Shown here: one piece after another, positions 44,969 through 53,148 of the stretch
Layout: every line of letters begins with the position of its first letter
How positions within the stretch are numbered: the stretch's first letter is position 1
Source of the DNA: Fusobacterium varium
Lineage (GTDB): Bacteria; Fusobacteriota; Fusobacteriia; Fusobacteriales; Fusobacteriaceae
Length of the DNA stretch: 64,000 nt
Assembly: GCA_021531615.1 (NCBI GenBank)
Contig: JADYUE010000001.1
Span: forward strand, 355,319-419,318
Reading direction: 5' to 3'
Position numbers and translations under genes: made by a program
The notes under the pieces: model-generated
The model's database searches: none
Told to the model about the DNA's origin: nothing
The model's input: the letters and a program-made list of their open reading frames with translations, nothing else

Positions 44969-46384
44969 CTATTTCTTTAAAGTTTTAAAGAATCCTATTG
45001 TACATAGAGCTGAAACAACTATACCACAAACAAGTCCAATCATTTCAATAGTAGCAACTGGTGTTCCTTGGAAGAATCTTACAAATCCTTCTGGAGCTAT
45101 AATAATATAATCTGTAACTACTACTGTCATAAATATTGCTGGTATAAGAGCAATCTTATAATTTTTACCATTGTTATTTAGGTATTTAGCTGCTGCCCAT
45201 AATGCTATTGTTGCTAATGTTTGGTTAGACCAGCTGAAATATCTCCATAGAATGTTAAAGTCTATAAAACATAGTGCTATTCCAACTACAAATAGAGGAA
45301 TTGCAACAATAAATCTATTAATTATAGGTCCTTGTTTATATTTAATAGTATCTGCTATTGTAAGTCTTGCACTTCTAAATGCTGTATCTCCTGAAGTTAT
45401 TGGACAAGCAACAACTCCTAATAGTGCTAAAGCTCCTCCAACTTTTCCTAATACTGTATTAGAAATCTTATTAACTACAACAGCTGCTCCACCATGTCCT
45501 AGTGCTTCTCCTAATCCTGGAGTTCCACCAAAGAAGCTCATTGCTGCTGCTGCCCATACTAATGCAACTATACCTTCAGATATCATTGCACCATAGAATA
45601 CTTTTCTTCCTTCTCTTTCATTTTGAATACATCTTGCCATCATAGGTGATTGTGTTGCATGGAATCCTGAAATTGCTCCACAAGCTATTGAAATACAAAG
45701 ATAAGGGAATACTGATTGTCCTTTTGGATGGAAATTATGGAAAGCTATTTCAGGAATATCATATCCTTGAACTACTATTCCAATTCCTATTCCAACAGCC
45801 ATTATTAATAGTGCTATACCAAATATTGGATAGATTCTACCAATAATCTTATCTACTGGAAGAACTGTTGCTGCTAAGTAATAAATAATAATAATTCCTA
45901 TAAGAACCATTTTATCTATTCCTGTTAAATCATTTAGTATTGCTGCTGGACTTGTTATAAATACAACTCCTACAAGAACTAGAAGAACTATTGAGAAAAC
46001 TACCATAAGTTTTCTTGCCCCTTCTCCTAAATTTTCTCCAACCAATTCAGATACACTTGCTCCATCTTTTCTCAATGACATCATTCCGATTAAGAAGTCA
46101 TGAACTGATCCTGCAAAGATACATCCAAATACTATCCAAATAAATGCTGCTGGTCCCCACATAGCCCCTGCTACAGCTCCAAATATTGGTCCTGTCCCTG
46201 CTATATTAAGAAATTGAATCAAAAATGCTTTTTTCCAATCCATCTCAACATAATCCACTCCATCACTTAATCTTTTAGCTGGGGTATCTCTATTTGGATC
46301 TGGTCCAAATATTCCATCTACGATTTTACCATAAATCATATATCCTACAATTAAAGCTATAATTGATACAATAAAACTTACCAT
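44969..46384 (-). CDS. CstA/BtsT-family carrier (pyruvate or peptide transporter)
   Basis: A 471-residue membrane protein of the CstA family with about 13 hydrophobic segments and hallmarks PAKRLSDGVDYVEMDW, GTGPIFGAVAGAMWGP and HATQSPMMARC. It is shorter than the roughly 700-residue enterobacterial CstA and BtsT, a form common in anaerobes. Family members import pyruvate or peptides. The divergent LytS/LytR pair has the same relation to it as BtsS/BtsR has to the pyruvate carrier BtsT, which favours pyruvate or a similar acid. Confidence 0.9.
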   Translation of the reverse strand: MVSFIVSIIALIVGYMIYGKIVDGIFGPDPNRDTPAKRLSDGVDYVEMDWKKAFLIQFLNIAGTGPIFGAVAGAMWGPAAFIWIVFGCIFAGSVHDFLIGMMSLRKDGASVSELVGENLGEGARKLMVVFSIVLLVLVGVVFITSPAAILNDLTGIDKMVLIGIIIIYYLAATVLPVDKIIGRIYPIFGIALLIMAVGIGIGIVVQGYDIPEIAFHNFHPKGQSVFPYLCISIACGAISGFHATQSPMMARCIQNEREGRKVFYGAMISEGIVALVWAAAAMSFFGGTPGLGEALGHGGAAVVVNKISNTVLGKVGGALALLGVVACPITSGDTAFRSARLTIADTIKYKQGPIINRFIVAIPLFVVGIALCFIDFNILWRYFSWSNQTLATIALWAAAKYLNNNGKNYKIALIPAIFMTVVVTDYIIIAPEGFVRFFQGTPVATIEMIGLVCGIVVSALCTIGFFKTLKK

Positions 46385-46483
46385 ATAAATCTGACCTCCA
46401 TTTTAGTTAGTTAAACTTATTCTTATACAATTATATGATACAAAAAATATTCTAAAAAAAGATTAGTTGTTCTTTAAAAGGTT

Positions 46484-46513
46484 AAATTTAATACTTAAAA
46501 TGCAAAATTTAAT
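46484..46513. promoter_or_regulatory. Tandem 9-bp repeats, candidate LytTR binding site
   Basis: AAATTTAAT occurs at 46484-46492 and 46505-46513, a 21-base period with a 12-base spacer. That is the geometry of LytTR-domain binding sites, though the sequence does not match a known consensus. The site lies about 100 bases upstream of the cstA-type gene, between it and lytS. Confidence 0.4.
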
Positions 46514-46582
46514 CTTCAAATACCACTTTTTATCTTTATTTATTTATGATATAATTTTTATGTCTATGTAGGAGGTAGAAAT

Positions 46583-48235
46583 TTGTTTAAATTAATTAGT
46601 CATCTTTTCAACAATTTAGGTTATATTATTGCCATAGCTTTTTTCTTTACAAAGCTAAAAAGGGCAAAAGATATATTTACTCATAAAAAATACTCTAAAA
46701 AAGATGTTTTTATTCTTTCATGTTTCTTTTCAATTTTAGCAATTATTGGCACTTATACTGGTGTAGATTATCGTGGAGCTATTGTTAATATCAGAAATAT
46801 TGGAGTTGTAGTTGGTGGAATTTTAGCAGGACCAGAAGTTGGTATACTTTCAGGTTTTATAGCAGGTATTCACCGACTTTTTATAGATGCAGATCCAATT
46901 ACTACTATTCCTTGTGCTACTGCTACTATGATTGGAGGATTTATTACAGCATATTTATATAAAAGATGTAATGAAAAAAATTTTTATTTATATGGATTTC
47001 TAGGTGGATTTTTAGTTGAAAATCTCAGTATGCTCCTTATTCTAATTATGGGAAAAGATTTTGAATTAGCAAAGGATATTGTTTCAAATATATATTTTCC
47101 TATGATTTTAGCCAATGCAGTGGGAGTTTCTATTGTTTTACTTATTATTCAAGATATTATTGAAGAAAAGGATATTATAGCTGGAAAACAAGCTAAACTT
47201 TCTCTGGAAATTGCCAATAAAACTCTACCCTATTTTAGAAATGGTGAATCTTTAAATGAAATATGTAAAATTATATCTGACTCTTTAGGAGCAAAAGCTG
47301 TAGTAATTACTAACGAAAAATATATTACTGCTAGTTATTCAACATCTGAAGATTTTAAAATTGCTCATACAGATATAAAAAGTAAAGCTACTAAAAGAGT
47401 TTTAAAAACTGGAAAAATCTGTATAATTGGACAATGTGATGATGTTAAATATTTTCAATGTGTTACTGGAAAAATTAAATCTTGTATTATCTCCCCATTA
47501 TTTCAAGGAGAAAAAGTTTCTGGGACTTTAAAAATATATTTTGATACAAAAGAAAACGTAACTGCCTCAAATCAATACTTAGTTGAAGGATTATCACTTC
47601 TTATCTCCACTCAATTGGAGTTAAGTAGTGTTGAAAATCTTAAGACTATGGCAAAGGAAGCTGAATTAAAAGCTCTACAAACTCAAATAAATCCACATTT
47701 TCTCTTTAATGCTCTGCATACTACATCTTTCTTTGTAAGAAAAGATCCTAATAAAGCTAGAGAAATTATTATAGATCTTTCAACATATTTGAGGTACAAC
47801 CTTGAAAATGCCTGTAAATTAGTACCACTTGAAATGGAGTTAGAACAAGTAAAAGCATATTTTAATATTGAAAAAGCTCGTTTTGGAGATAAAATATCTC
47901 TAAATATAGATGTAGATGAAAATGTTAAAGATATCAATATCCCTAGCCTTATTATTCAACCTCTTGTTGAAAATAGTATAAAACATGGGTTGTTAAAAAA
48001 ACGTGAAGGGGGATTTGTAAATATAATAGCCAAAAAAGAGAATAAAGGTTGTCTTATAACAATAGAAGATAATGGAATTGGAATTGATCAAAAAATAATT
48101 GATAATTTAGATGATAGAATAGATAAAAATATTGGATTAAAAAATGTACATAATAGAATTAAACTAATATATGGTAAGGGTCTTGTTGTTGAGAAATTAG
48201 AAACTGGAACAAAAATATCCTTTTATATTGAATAG
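46583..48235 (+). CDS. LytS/BtsS-type sensor histidine kinase
   Basis: A 550-residue kinase. Residues 1-190 are the 5TMR_LYT membrane sensor (VDYRGAIVNIRNIGVVVGG, GILSGFIAGIHR). A GAF domain follows (about 215-345), then a His_kinase domain with the phosphorylated His in QINPHFLFNALHT and an HATPase domain with PLVENSIKHGL and EDNGIGID. It starts at a TTG, six bases after GGAGGT. With the adjacent response regulator it probably controls the CstA-type carrier in response to an external nutrient. Confidence 0.93.
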   Translation: MFKLISHLFNNLGYIIAIAFFFTKLKRAKDIFTHKKYSKKDVFILSCFFSILAIIGTYTGVDYRGAIVNIRNIGVVVGGILAGPEVGILSGFIAGIHRLFIDADPITTIPCATATMIGGFITAYLYKRCNEKNFYLYGFLGGFLVENLSMLLILIMGKDFELAKDIVSNIYFPMILANAVGVSIVLLIIQDIIEEKDIIAGKQAKLSLEIANKTLPYFRNGESLNEICKIISDSLGAKAVVITNEKYITASYSTSEDFKIAHTDIKSKATKRVLKTGKICIIGQCDDVKYFQCVTGKIKSCIISPLFQGEKVSGTLKIYFDTKENVTASNQYLVEGLSLLISTQLELSSVENLKTMAKEAELKALQTQINPHFLFNALHTTSFFVRKDPNKAREIIIDLSTYLRYNLENACKLVPLEMELEQVKAYFNIEKARFGDKISLNIDVDENVKDINIPSLIIQPLVENSIKHGLLKKREGGFVNIIAKKENKGCLITIEDNGIGIDQKIIDNLDDRIDKNIGLKNVHNRIKLIYGKGLVVEKLETGTKISFYIE

Positions 48236-48244
48236 GAGGCTTTA

Positions 48245-48967
48245 ATGGTTAAATGTGTTATAGTTGAAGATGAGTTTCCAGCTAGAGAAGAGCTGAAATT
48301 TTTCATTGAAAACCATGATGGAATAGAACTGGAGAAAGAGTTTGAAAATCCACTTGATGCTTTAAAATATCTTCAAGATAATAAAACAGACGTGGTTTTT
48401 TTAGATATAAATATGCCTGAATTAGATGGTATGAGCCTTGGAAAAATTTTATCAAAGTTAGATGAAAATCTAAAAATAATTTTTATCACAGCATATAGAG
48501 ATTATGCTCCTGAAGCTTTTGAGATAAAAGCTTTCGATTATCTTTTAAAGCCTTATTCTGATAAAAGAATAAATGAGGTATTAGATAATATTACTAAACT
48601 TAAAGAGCATGAGCACACAAAAGAGGTCAGCCAAATAAATAAGATCACTGTCACTTCTGATGAAAAGATGTTTGTTATCTCTATTGATGATATATACTAT
48701 ATTGAAGCTGGAGAAAAAGAGAGTATTATTCATACAAAAGATCACTCTTACTCTTCTAAAATAAAGATCTCTAAATGGGAAGAACTCCTTCCACTATGGA
48801 AATTTTATAGAACTCATAGATCATACATTGTTAATCTTGATAAGATAACTGAGGTAGAACCTTGGTTTAATGGAACTTATATTTTAAAGATTCAAGATCT
48901 AAAATTTAAAGTTCCAGTAAGTCGTAATAATATTAAAGAGTTTAAAGAGATGTTAGTTATTAAATAA
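48245..48967 (+). CDS. LytTR-family response regulator
   Basis: A 240-residue regulator with a receiver domain (1-120; VEDEFPAREEL, phosphoacceptor Asp in VVFLDINMPELDG) and a C-terminal LytTR DNA-binding domain (about 140-238; FYRTHRSYIVNLDKI). LytTR proteins bind two 9-bp direct repeats; a candidate pair lies at 46484-46513. It follows the kinase by nine bases with GGAGG in between. Confidence 0.94.
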   Translation: MVKCVIVEDEFPAREELKFFIENHDGIELEKEFENPLDALKYLQDNKTDVVFLDINMPELDGMSLGKILSKLDENLKIIFITAYRDYAPEAFEIKAFDYLLKPYSDKRINEVLDNITKLKEHEHTKEVSQINKITVTSDEKMFVISIDDIYYIEAGEKESIIHTKDHSYSSKIKISKWEELLPLWKFYRTHRSYIVNLDKITEVEPWFNGTYILKIQDLKFKVPVSRNNIKEFKEMLVIK

Positions 48968-49000
48968 CAAAAAAGACATAGAAAAATCTATGTCTTTTTT
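48968..49000. terminator. Bidirectional terminator shared by the LytTR gene and small RNA B
   Basis: GACATAGA and TCTATGTC form a stem with a run of A on the left and of T on the right. It can end the regulator transcript on the plus strand and the small RNA on the minus strand. Confidence 0.88.
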
Positions 49001-49043
49001 GTATATCTATATATAAAACATCTTGGGGAAAGATTTATTATGC
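48969..49043 (-). ncRNA. Candidate small RNA B with UCCCC hairpin loop
   Basis: The minus strand repeats the plan of small RNA A: TTGTAACA (49081-49074), TTGACA (49070-49065), a TTATTAT-type -10 region, then TAAATCTTTCCCCAAGATG with the ATCTT/AAGAT stem and UCCCC loop, TTTTATATATA, and the terminator at 48968-49000. The 5' part is nearly identical to copy A while the terminator stem is a different sequence, which suggests paralogous small RNA genes rather than a simple duplication. It lies between two genes' 3' ends and is read opposite to lytR. Confidence 0.65.
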
Positions 49044-49097
49044 TTTAATAATAACAGATATTTATGTCAATTTTGTTACAATTTTTTAAAAACTAAA

Positions 49098-49126
49098 ATA
49101 TAAAAGAGGCTATAAAACAGCCTCTT
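49098..49126 (-). terminator. Terminator of ileS
   Basis: Minus-strand arms AAGAGGCTG and TAGCCTCTT are followed by TTATATTTTAG, shortly after the ileS stop. Confidence 0.8.
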
Positions 49127-49133
49127 AAATATC

Positions 49134-52100
49134 TTATTTATTTACTTTTACTCCAAAAGAAACTTTTTCTCCATTTACATTAAAATCTGCTGTAAATCCA
49201 TCTACTTCTCCAAATACTATCTCATCTGTTAAAGTATCATGTTTAATTTCCTCTGCATTTCTAGTAATAATATCTTTTATCTTATCATTGTCTTTTTCAT
49301 AAAGAACAATATGATCCATTACATCAAAGTTAGCTTCTTTACGCATAGATTGGATTTTACTGATAACTTCTCTTACAAATCCTTCTTCTATTAATTCAGG
49401 AGTAAGTTTTGTATCAAGGATAACAGTAACTCCTCTATCTTCTAAAGGCATATATCCTTCAGTTTGAGCAGTATCTATTAAAAGATCTTCTGGTGCTAAA
49501 GGTGCTTCTGTTCCATCAGAAAGTTGTAATTTAAGAACTCCTGTTGTATCAAGTTCTTTTTTAGCTTTGCTTCCATCAATTTCAGCTAATAAAGTACGAA
49601 TCTCATTAACTTTTTTACCATATCTTTGTCCTAAAGTTTTTAGTTGTGGTTTAAATGTATATGAAGTAAATTGTGAAGCATCATCTATAAAGTGGATATC
49701 TTTAATATTTAGTTCCTCTTTAATTATATTTTGATATAGCTCTCCAACTACATTTTCAGCTTTTACATAGATATTAGCTATTGGTTGTCTATTTTTAATG
49801 TTAGCTGCATTTCTTGCTGCTCTTCCTAAAGTTACAACTTGTAACACTTCTTCCATGTTATCTTCAAGTTCTTTATCAATCATTGTTTCATCAACTGTTG
49901 GATAATCAGTTAAGTGAATACTTTCAGGAGCATTTTTATCTACACTGCAAACTAAGTTTTGATAGATCTCCTCTGTCATAAATGGAATCATTGGAGCTGC
50001 TGTTTTGCAGATAGTAACTAATGCTGTGTAAAGAGTCATATATGCAGTGATCTTATCATCTGTCATATCTTGTACCCAGAAACGTTCTCTACTTCTTCTT
50101 ACATACCAGTTACTTAATTCATCAACAAAATCTTGTAGAAGTCTAGCTGCTTCTAATAATTTATAATCAGCTAAGTTTTCATCTACACCTTTTACAACTG
50201 TATTTAATTTCGAAAGTAACCATCTGTCCATTACAGTTAATTTTTCTTTATCTAGTGTATATTTTGTAGGATCAAATTGATCTATCTCAGCATATAGAAC
50301 ATAGAAAGCATAAGTGTTCCATAATGTTGACATAAATTTACGTTGTCCCTCTAATACAGCTTTTCCGTGGAATCTATTTGGTAACCAAGGAGCTGAGTTA
50401 ATATAGAAATACCAACGAATTGCATCTGCTCCATAAGTTGCTAAAGCTTCAAATGGATCTACTGCATTTCCTTTAGATTTAGACATTTTTTGTCCATTCT
50501 CATCTTGAACGTGTCCTAAAACAATTACATTTTTATATGGTGCTTTGTTAAATATCAAAGTAGATATTGCAAGAAGTGAATAGAACCATCCTCTTGTTTG
50601 GTCAACTGCCTCTGATATAAAGTCAGCAGGGAATTGTTTTTCAAATAGATCTTGATTTTCAAATGGATAGTGGTGTTGAGCAAAAGGCATTGATCCTGAG
50701 TCAAACCAACAGTCAATTACTTCTGACACTCTATGCATTTGTTTTCCACAGTGAGGACAAGTAATAGTTACAGCATCAATATATGGACGGTGTAACTCTA
50801 TATTATCTGGACAATTAGGTGACATAGATTTTAATTCAGCTATACTTCCTATTGCATGTTTATGTCCACATTCACACTCCCAAACATTTAATGGAGTTCC
50901 CCAATATCTATCTCTACTGATACCCCAGTCTTGAACATTTTCTAGCCAATCTCCAAAACGTCCTTTTCCTATTGTTTTTGGTATCCAGTTGATTGTATTA
51001 TTATTTCTGATAAGATCATCTTTTACAGCTGTCATTTTGATAAACCATGATTCTCTTGCATAGTAGATAAGAGGTGTGTCACATCTCCAGCAATGAGGAT
51101 AGTTATGTTCAAATGATGGAGCATCAAATAATAGCCCTCTTGTTTCTAAATCTATTAAGATAGGTTTATCAGCTTTTTTACAGAAAGTTCCAGCCCAAGG
51201 AGTTTCTTTTGTCATTTCCCCTTTAGCATCAACTAATTGAACAAATGGTAAGTCATATTTTCTTCCAACATTGGCGTCGTCTTCCCCGAATGCAGGTGCA
51301 ATATGAACTACTCCAGTTCCATCTGTAAGTGTTACATAATCATCACAAGTTACAAACCAACATTTTTTATCTGGTGAAACAAAGTCAAATAATGGCTCAT
51401 ACTCTTTATATTCTAAATCTTTTCCTACATAAGTTTCAAGGATTTCATAATCCTCTTTAAGCACAGTTGCTACTAAAGCTTCTGCCATGTAGTAAGTATA
51501 TTCTCCATGTTTTACTTTTACATAAGTTTCTTTAGGGTTTACACAAAGAGCTACGTTTGAAGGTAGAGTCCAAGGAGTAGTTGTCCATGCTAAGATATAA
51601 GCATCTTCCCCTTTAACTTTAAATCTAACAATAGCTGATTTTTCTTTTACATCTTTATATCCTTGAGCAACTTCGTGGCTTGATAGAGGAGTTCCACATC
51701 TTGGGCAGTAAGGTACTATTTTAAATCCTTTATATAGTAATCCTTTTTCCCAAATTTGTTTTAATGCCCACCATTCAGATTCGATGAAATTATTATCATA
51801 AGTTACATATGGTTTCTCCATGTCTGCCCAGAATCCTACAGTTCCAGAGAAGTCTTCCCACATGCTTTTGTATTTCCATACACTTTTTTTACACTCATTG
51901 ATAAATGGTTCAAGCCCATAGTTTTCAATTTGATCTTTTCCATTGATTCCTAATAATTTTTCTACTTCTAGTTCTACTGGAAGCCCGTGTGTATCCCATC
52001 CAGCTTTTCTAGGTACATCATAACCTTTCATTGTTCTATATCTAGGGATCATATCTTTAATAACACGAGTTAAAACATGCCCTATATGAGGCTTTCCATT

Positions 52101-52250
52101 AGCTGTAGGTGGTCCATCATAGAATGTATAAGTCTTATCCCCTTTTCTTAAATCTAAGCTTTTTTCAAAAATTTTGTTTTCTTTCCAAAATTTTTCAATT
52201 TCTTTTTCTCTCTCTACAAAATTAAGATTTGTAGACACCTTTTTGTACAT
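49134..52250 (-). CDS. ileS: Isoleucyl-tRNA synthetase, long (type 2-like) form
   Basis: It charges tRNA-Ile. The 1038 residues contain the HIGH-type motif GKPHIGHVLTR, KMSKSKGNAVD, the WTTTPWTLPSN of the editing domain and an anticodon-binding domain. Length and the N-terminal FYDGPPTANGKPHIGH place it with the long IleRS forms of clostridia and eukaryotes, which tend to be insensitive to mupirocin. CxxC pairs CPRCG, CWRCD, CECGH and CPHCG suggest bound zinc. Expression appears controlled by a leader-peptide attenuator (52297-52497). AGGAGG precedes the ATG. Confidence 0.97.
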   Translation of the reverse strand: MYKKVSTNLNFVEREKEIEKFWKENKIFEKSLDLRKGDKTYTFYDGPPTANGKPHIGHVLTRVIKDMIPRYRTMKGYDVPRKAGWDTHGLPVELEVEKLLGINGKDQIENYGLEPFINECKKSVWKYKSMWEDFSGTVGFWADMEKPYVTYDNNFIESEWWALKQIWEKGLLYKGFKIVPYCPRCGTPLSSHEVAQGYKDVKEKSAIVRFKVKGEDAYILAWTTTPWTLPSNVALCVNPKETYVKVKHGEYTYYMAEALVATVLKEDYEILETYVGKDLEYKEYEPLFDFVSPDKKCWFVTCDDYVTLTDGTGVVHIAPAFGEDDANVGRKYDLPFVQLVDAKGEMTKETPWAGTFCKKADKPILIDLETRGLLFDAPSFEHNYPHCWRCDTPLIYYARESWFIKMTAVKDDLIRNNNTINWIPKTIGKGRFGDWLENVQDWGISRDRYWGTPLNVWECECGHKHAIGSIAELKSMSPNCPDNIELHRPYIDAVTITCPHCGKQMHRVSEVIDCWFDSGSMPFAQHHYPFENQDLFEKQFPADFISEAVDQTRGWFYSLLAISTLIFNKAPYKNVIVLGHVQDENGQKMSKSKGNAVDPFEALATYGADAIRWYFYINSAPWLPNRFHGKAVLEGQRKFMSTLWNTYAFYVLYAEIDQFDPTKYTLDKEKLTVMDRWLLSKLNTVVKGVDENLADYKLLEAARLLQDFVDELSNWYVRRSRERFWVQDMTDDKITAYMTLYTALVTICKTAAPMIPFMTEEIYQNLVCSVDKNAPESIHLTDYPTVDETMIDKELEDNMEEVLQVVTLGRAARNAANIKNRQPIANIYVKAENVVGELYQNIIKEELNIKDIHFIDDASQFTSYTFKPQLKTLGQRYGKKVNEIRTLLAEIDGSKAKKELDTTGVLKLQLSDGTEAPLAPEDLLIDTAQTEGYMPLEDRGVTVILDTKLTPELIEEGFVREVISKIQSMRKEANFDVMDHIVLYEKDNDKIKDIITRNAEEIKHDTLTDEIVFGEVDGFTADFNVNGEKVSFGVKVNK

Positions 52251-52296
52251 AAAAACCTCCTAATATAAAGTTTATATTAATTTTATTTCTACCTAT

Positions 52297-52321
52297 AAAA
52301 AAAAGGCAACCTGTGGTTGCC
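52297..52321 (-). terminator. Attenuator terminator upstream of ileS
   Basis: On the minus strand GGCAACC, loop ACA, GGTTGCC and eight T form a strong intrinsic terminator about 45 bases before ileS. An upstream stretch TGTGGCGTTG (52366-52357) can pair with CAACCACA of this stem and loop, with a two-base bulge, which would act as antiterminator. Confidence 0.85.
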
Positions 52322-52368
52322 CTTATCTACTAATTTTCATTAAGAAATAACATATACAACGCCACATT

Positions 52369-52415
52369 AACAATATCTATAATATTTTATTTTGAACATA
52401 TTATTGATATTATTA
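52369..52415 (-). promoter_or_regulatory. Hairpin over the isoleucine codons of the ileS leader
   Basis: On the minus strand AATATC-A-ATAATAT (52411-52398) pairs with ATATTAT-A-GATATT (52385-52372), thirteen pairs with one A-A mismatch, extended by four further pairs including a U-G. Its 5' arm is made of the Ile and Ser codons of the leader peptide, so a ribosome stalled there would open it. Confidence 0.8.
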
Positions 52416-52437
52416 TTATAGCCTTTCTATATCCCAT
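52387..52437 (-). CDS. Isoleucine-rich leader peptide of ileS (attenuation peptide)
   Basis: A 16-codon reading frame, MGYRKAIIIISIICSK, has six Ile codons, all AUA, in two clusters of four and two. GGGGAG lies seven bases before its ATG, and its promoter (52469-52497) is about 30 bases upstream. It is followed by the hairpin at 52369-52415, a pairing antiterminator segment and the terminator at 52297-52321, then ileS. The layout is that of amino-acid biosynthesis attenuators. Shortage of charged tRNA-Ile would stall the ribosome on the AUA run and allow read-through into ileS. Confidence 0.85.
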   Translation of the reverse strand: MGYRKAIIIISIICSK

Positions 52438-52468
52438 CTCTTTTCTCCCCTTTTATTTTTCTAAATAC

Positions 52469-52497
52469 AATATATCACATATCCTTTATAAAAGCAA
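52469..52497 (-). promoter_or_regulatory. Promoter of the ileS leader transcript
   Basis: Minus strand TTGCTT (52497-52492) and TATATT (52474-52469) are 17 bases apart. Transcription would begin near 52462, 25 bases before the leader peptide. The 315-base gap 52251-52565 is therefore mostly the regulatory leader of ileS. Confidence 0.75.
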
Positions 52498-52565
52498 GGG
52501 GTGAACTCATATATAATCTAAAAAACTGATACTACTATATTATTTTTTAATATATTTTATCTCTA

Positions 52566-52955
52566 TTAAAATTTAGGAAACTCCTTTGCCTCTTTTATAA
52601 ATTCAACCAAAGTTTCAATCTTTACCTTTGGATGATTTGATGAAACTCCAACTATTGCTCCTTCTACAATAGGAGCATCTACTATCTCAACTCTTATTTC
52701 ATCTTTTAATGCCTCTTTAGCTTTCTCAGCATTTAAAACTGAACTCCCAAGATCACAAAGTACTACTACTCCATCTCCTTGATCTGCATTTTTTATAGCT
52801 CTTGAAATTATATGTGGACAAGTTCCATAATTTCCCTCTTTATCAATTCCACCACCATTAACTAGATGAAAATCACTATTTTTTAATTCTAAGCAAAAAT
52901 TTATAATCTCTTGTGATAATTTTGGATTGTGTGCAACTACTACTATTCCTACCAT
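52566..52955 (-). CDS. DhaM-like PTS EIIA-domain phosphotransferase
   Basis: A 129-residue protein of the EIIA-Man/DhaM fold. MVGIVVVAHNPKLSQEI carries the expected phospho-His and VVVLCDLGSSVLNAE is typical of DhaM, the subunit that phosphorylates the ADP bound to DhaL in PTS-dependent dihydroxyacetone kinase. No dhaK or dhaL is nearby, so it may serve a distant kinase or a regulatory role. I place the start at the ATG at 52955, behind GGGGGA; an upstream in-frame ATG at 52982 has no ribosome binding site. Confidence 0.8.
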   Translation of the reverse strand: MVGIVVVAHNPKLSQEIINFCLELKNSDFHLVNGGGIDKEGNYGTCPHIISRAIKNADQGDGVVVLCDLGSSVLNAEKAKEALKDEIRVEIVDAPIVEGAIVGVSSNHPKVKIETLVEFIKEAKEFPKF

Positions 52956-52995
52956 CGTTTCCCCCATAGAAATTTTTGACATATTTTCTTACTAT

Positions 52996-53025
52996 TTTAT
53001 ATACCTTGTTTTTATTATTTGTCAA
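52996..53025 (-). promoter_or_regulatory. Promoter of the DhaM-like gene
   Basis: Minus strand TTGACA (53025-53020) and TATAAA (53001-52996) are 18 bases apart, about 40 bases before the start. Confidence 0.75.
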
Positions 53026-53101
53026 GATTTAATACTCTTCACATGATAAATGTATCAATTATATTATAACATAAATCAAATATATAGTAACTATTTTTTT
53101 C

Positions 53102-53139
53102 AAAAAAAATAAGAGAAAATACTTAAGGTACCTTCTCTT
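53102..53139 (-). terminator. Terminator of the 75-residue protein gene
   Basis: Minus-strand AAGAGAA/TTCTCTT stem enclosing GGTACC, followed by TTATTTTTTTTG. Confidence 0.75.
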
Positions 53140-53148
53140 ACATATTTT

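Noticed and set aside
46484..46513. Firm LytTR operator call
   Set aside because: The 21-base period fits, but AAATTTAAT is a low-complexity sequence in AT-rich DNA and does not match known LytTR consensus, so it is kept only as a low-confidence candidate.
52251..52462. T-box riboswitch upstream of ileS
   Set aside because: Considered because GGGCAACCACAGG slightly resembles a T-box. The conserved TGGNACCGCG core and Stem I features (AG bulge, GNTG loop) are missing, while a leader peptide with six Ile codons explains the region better.
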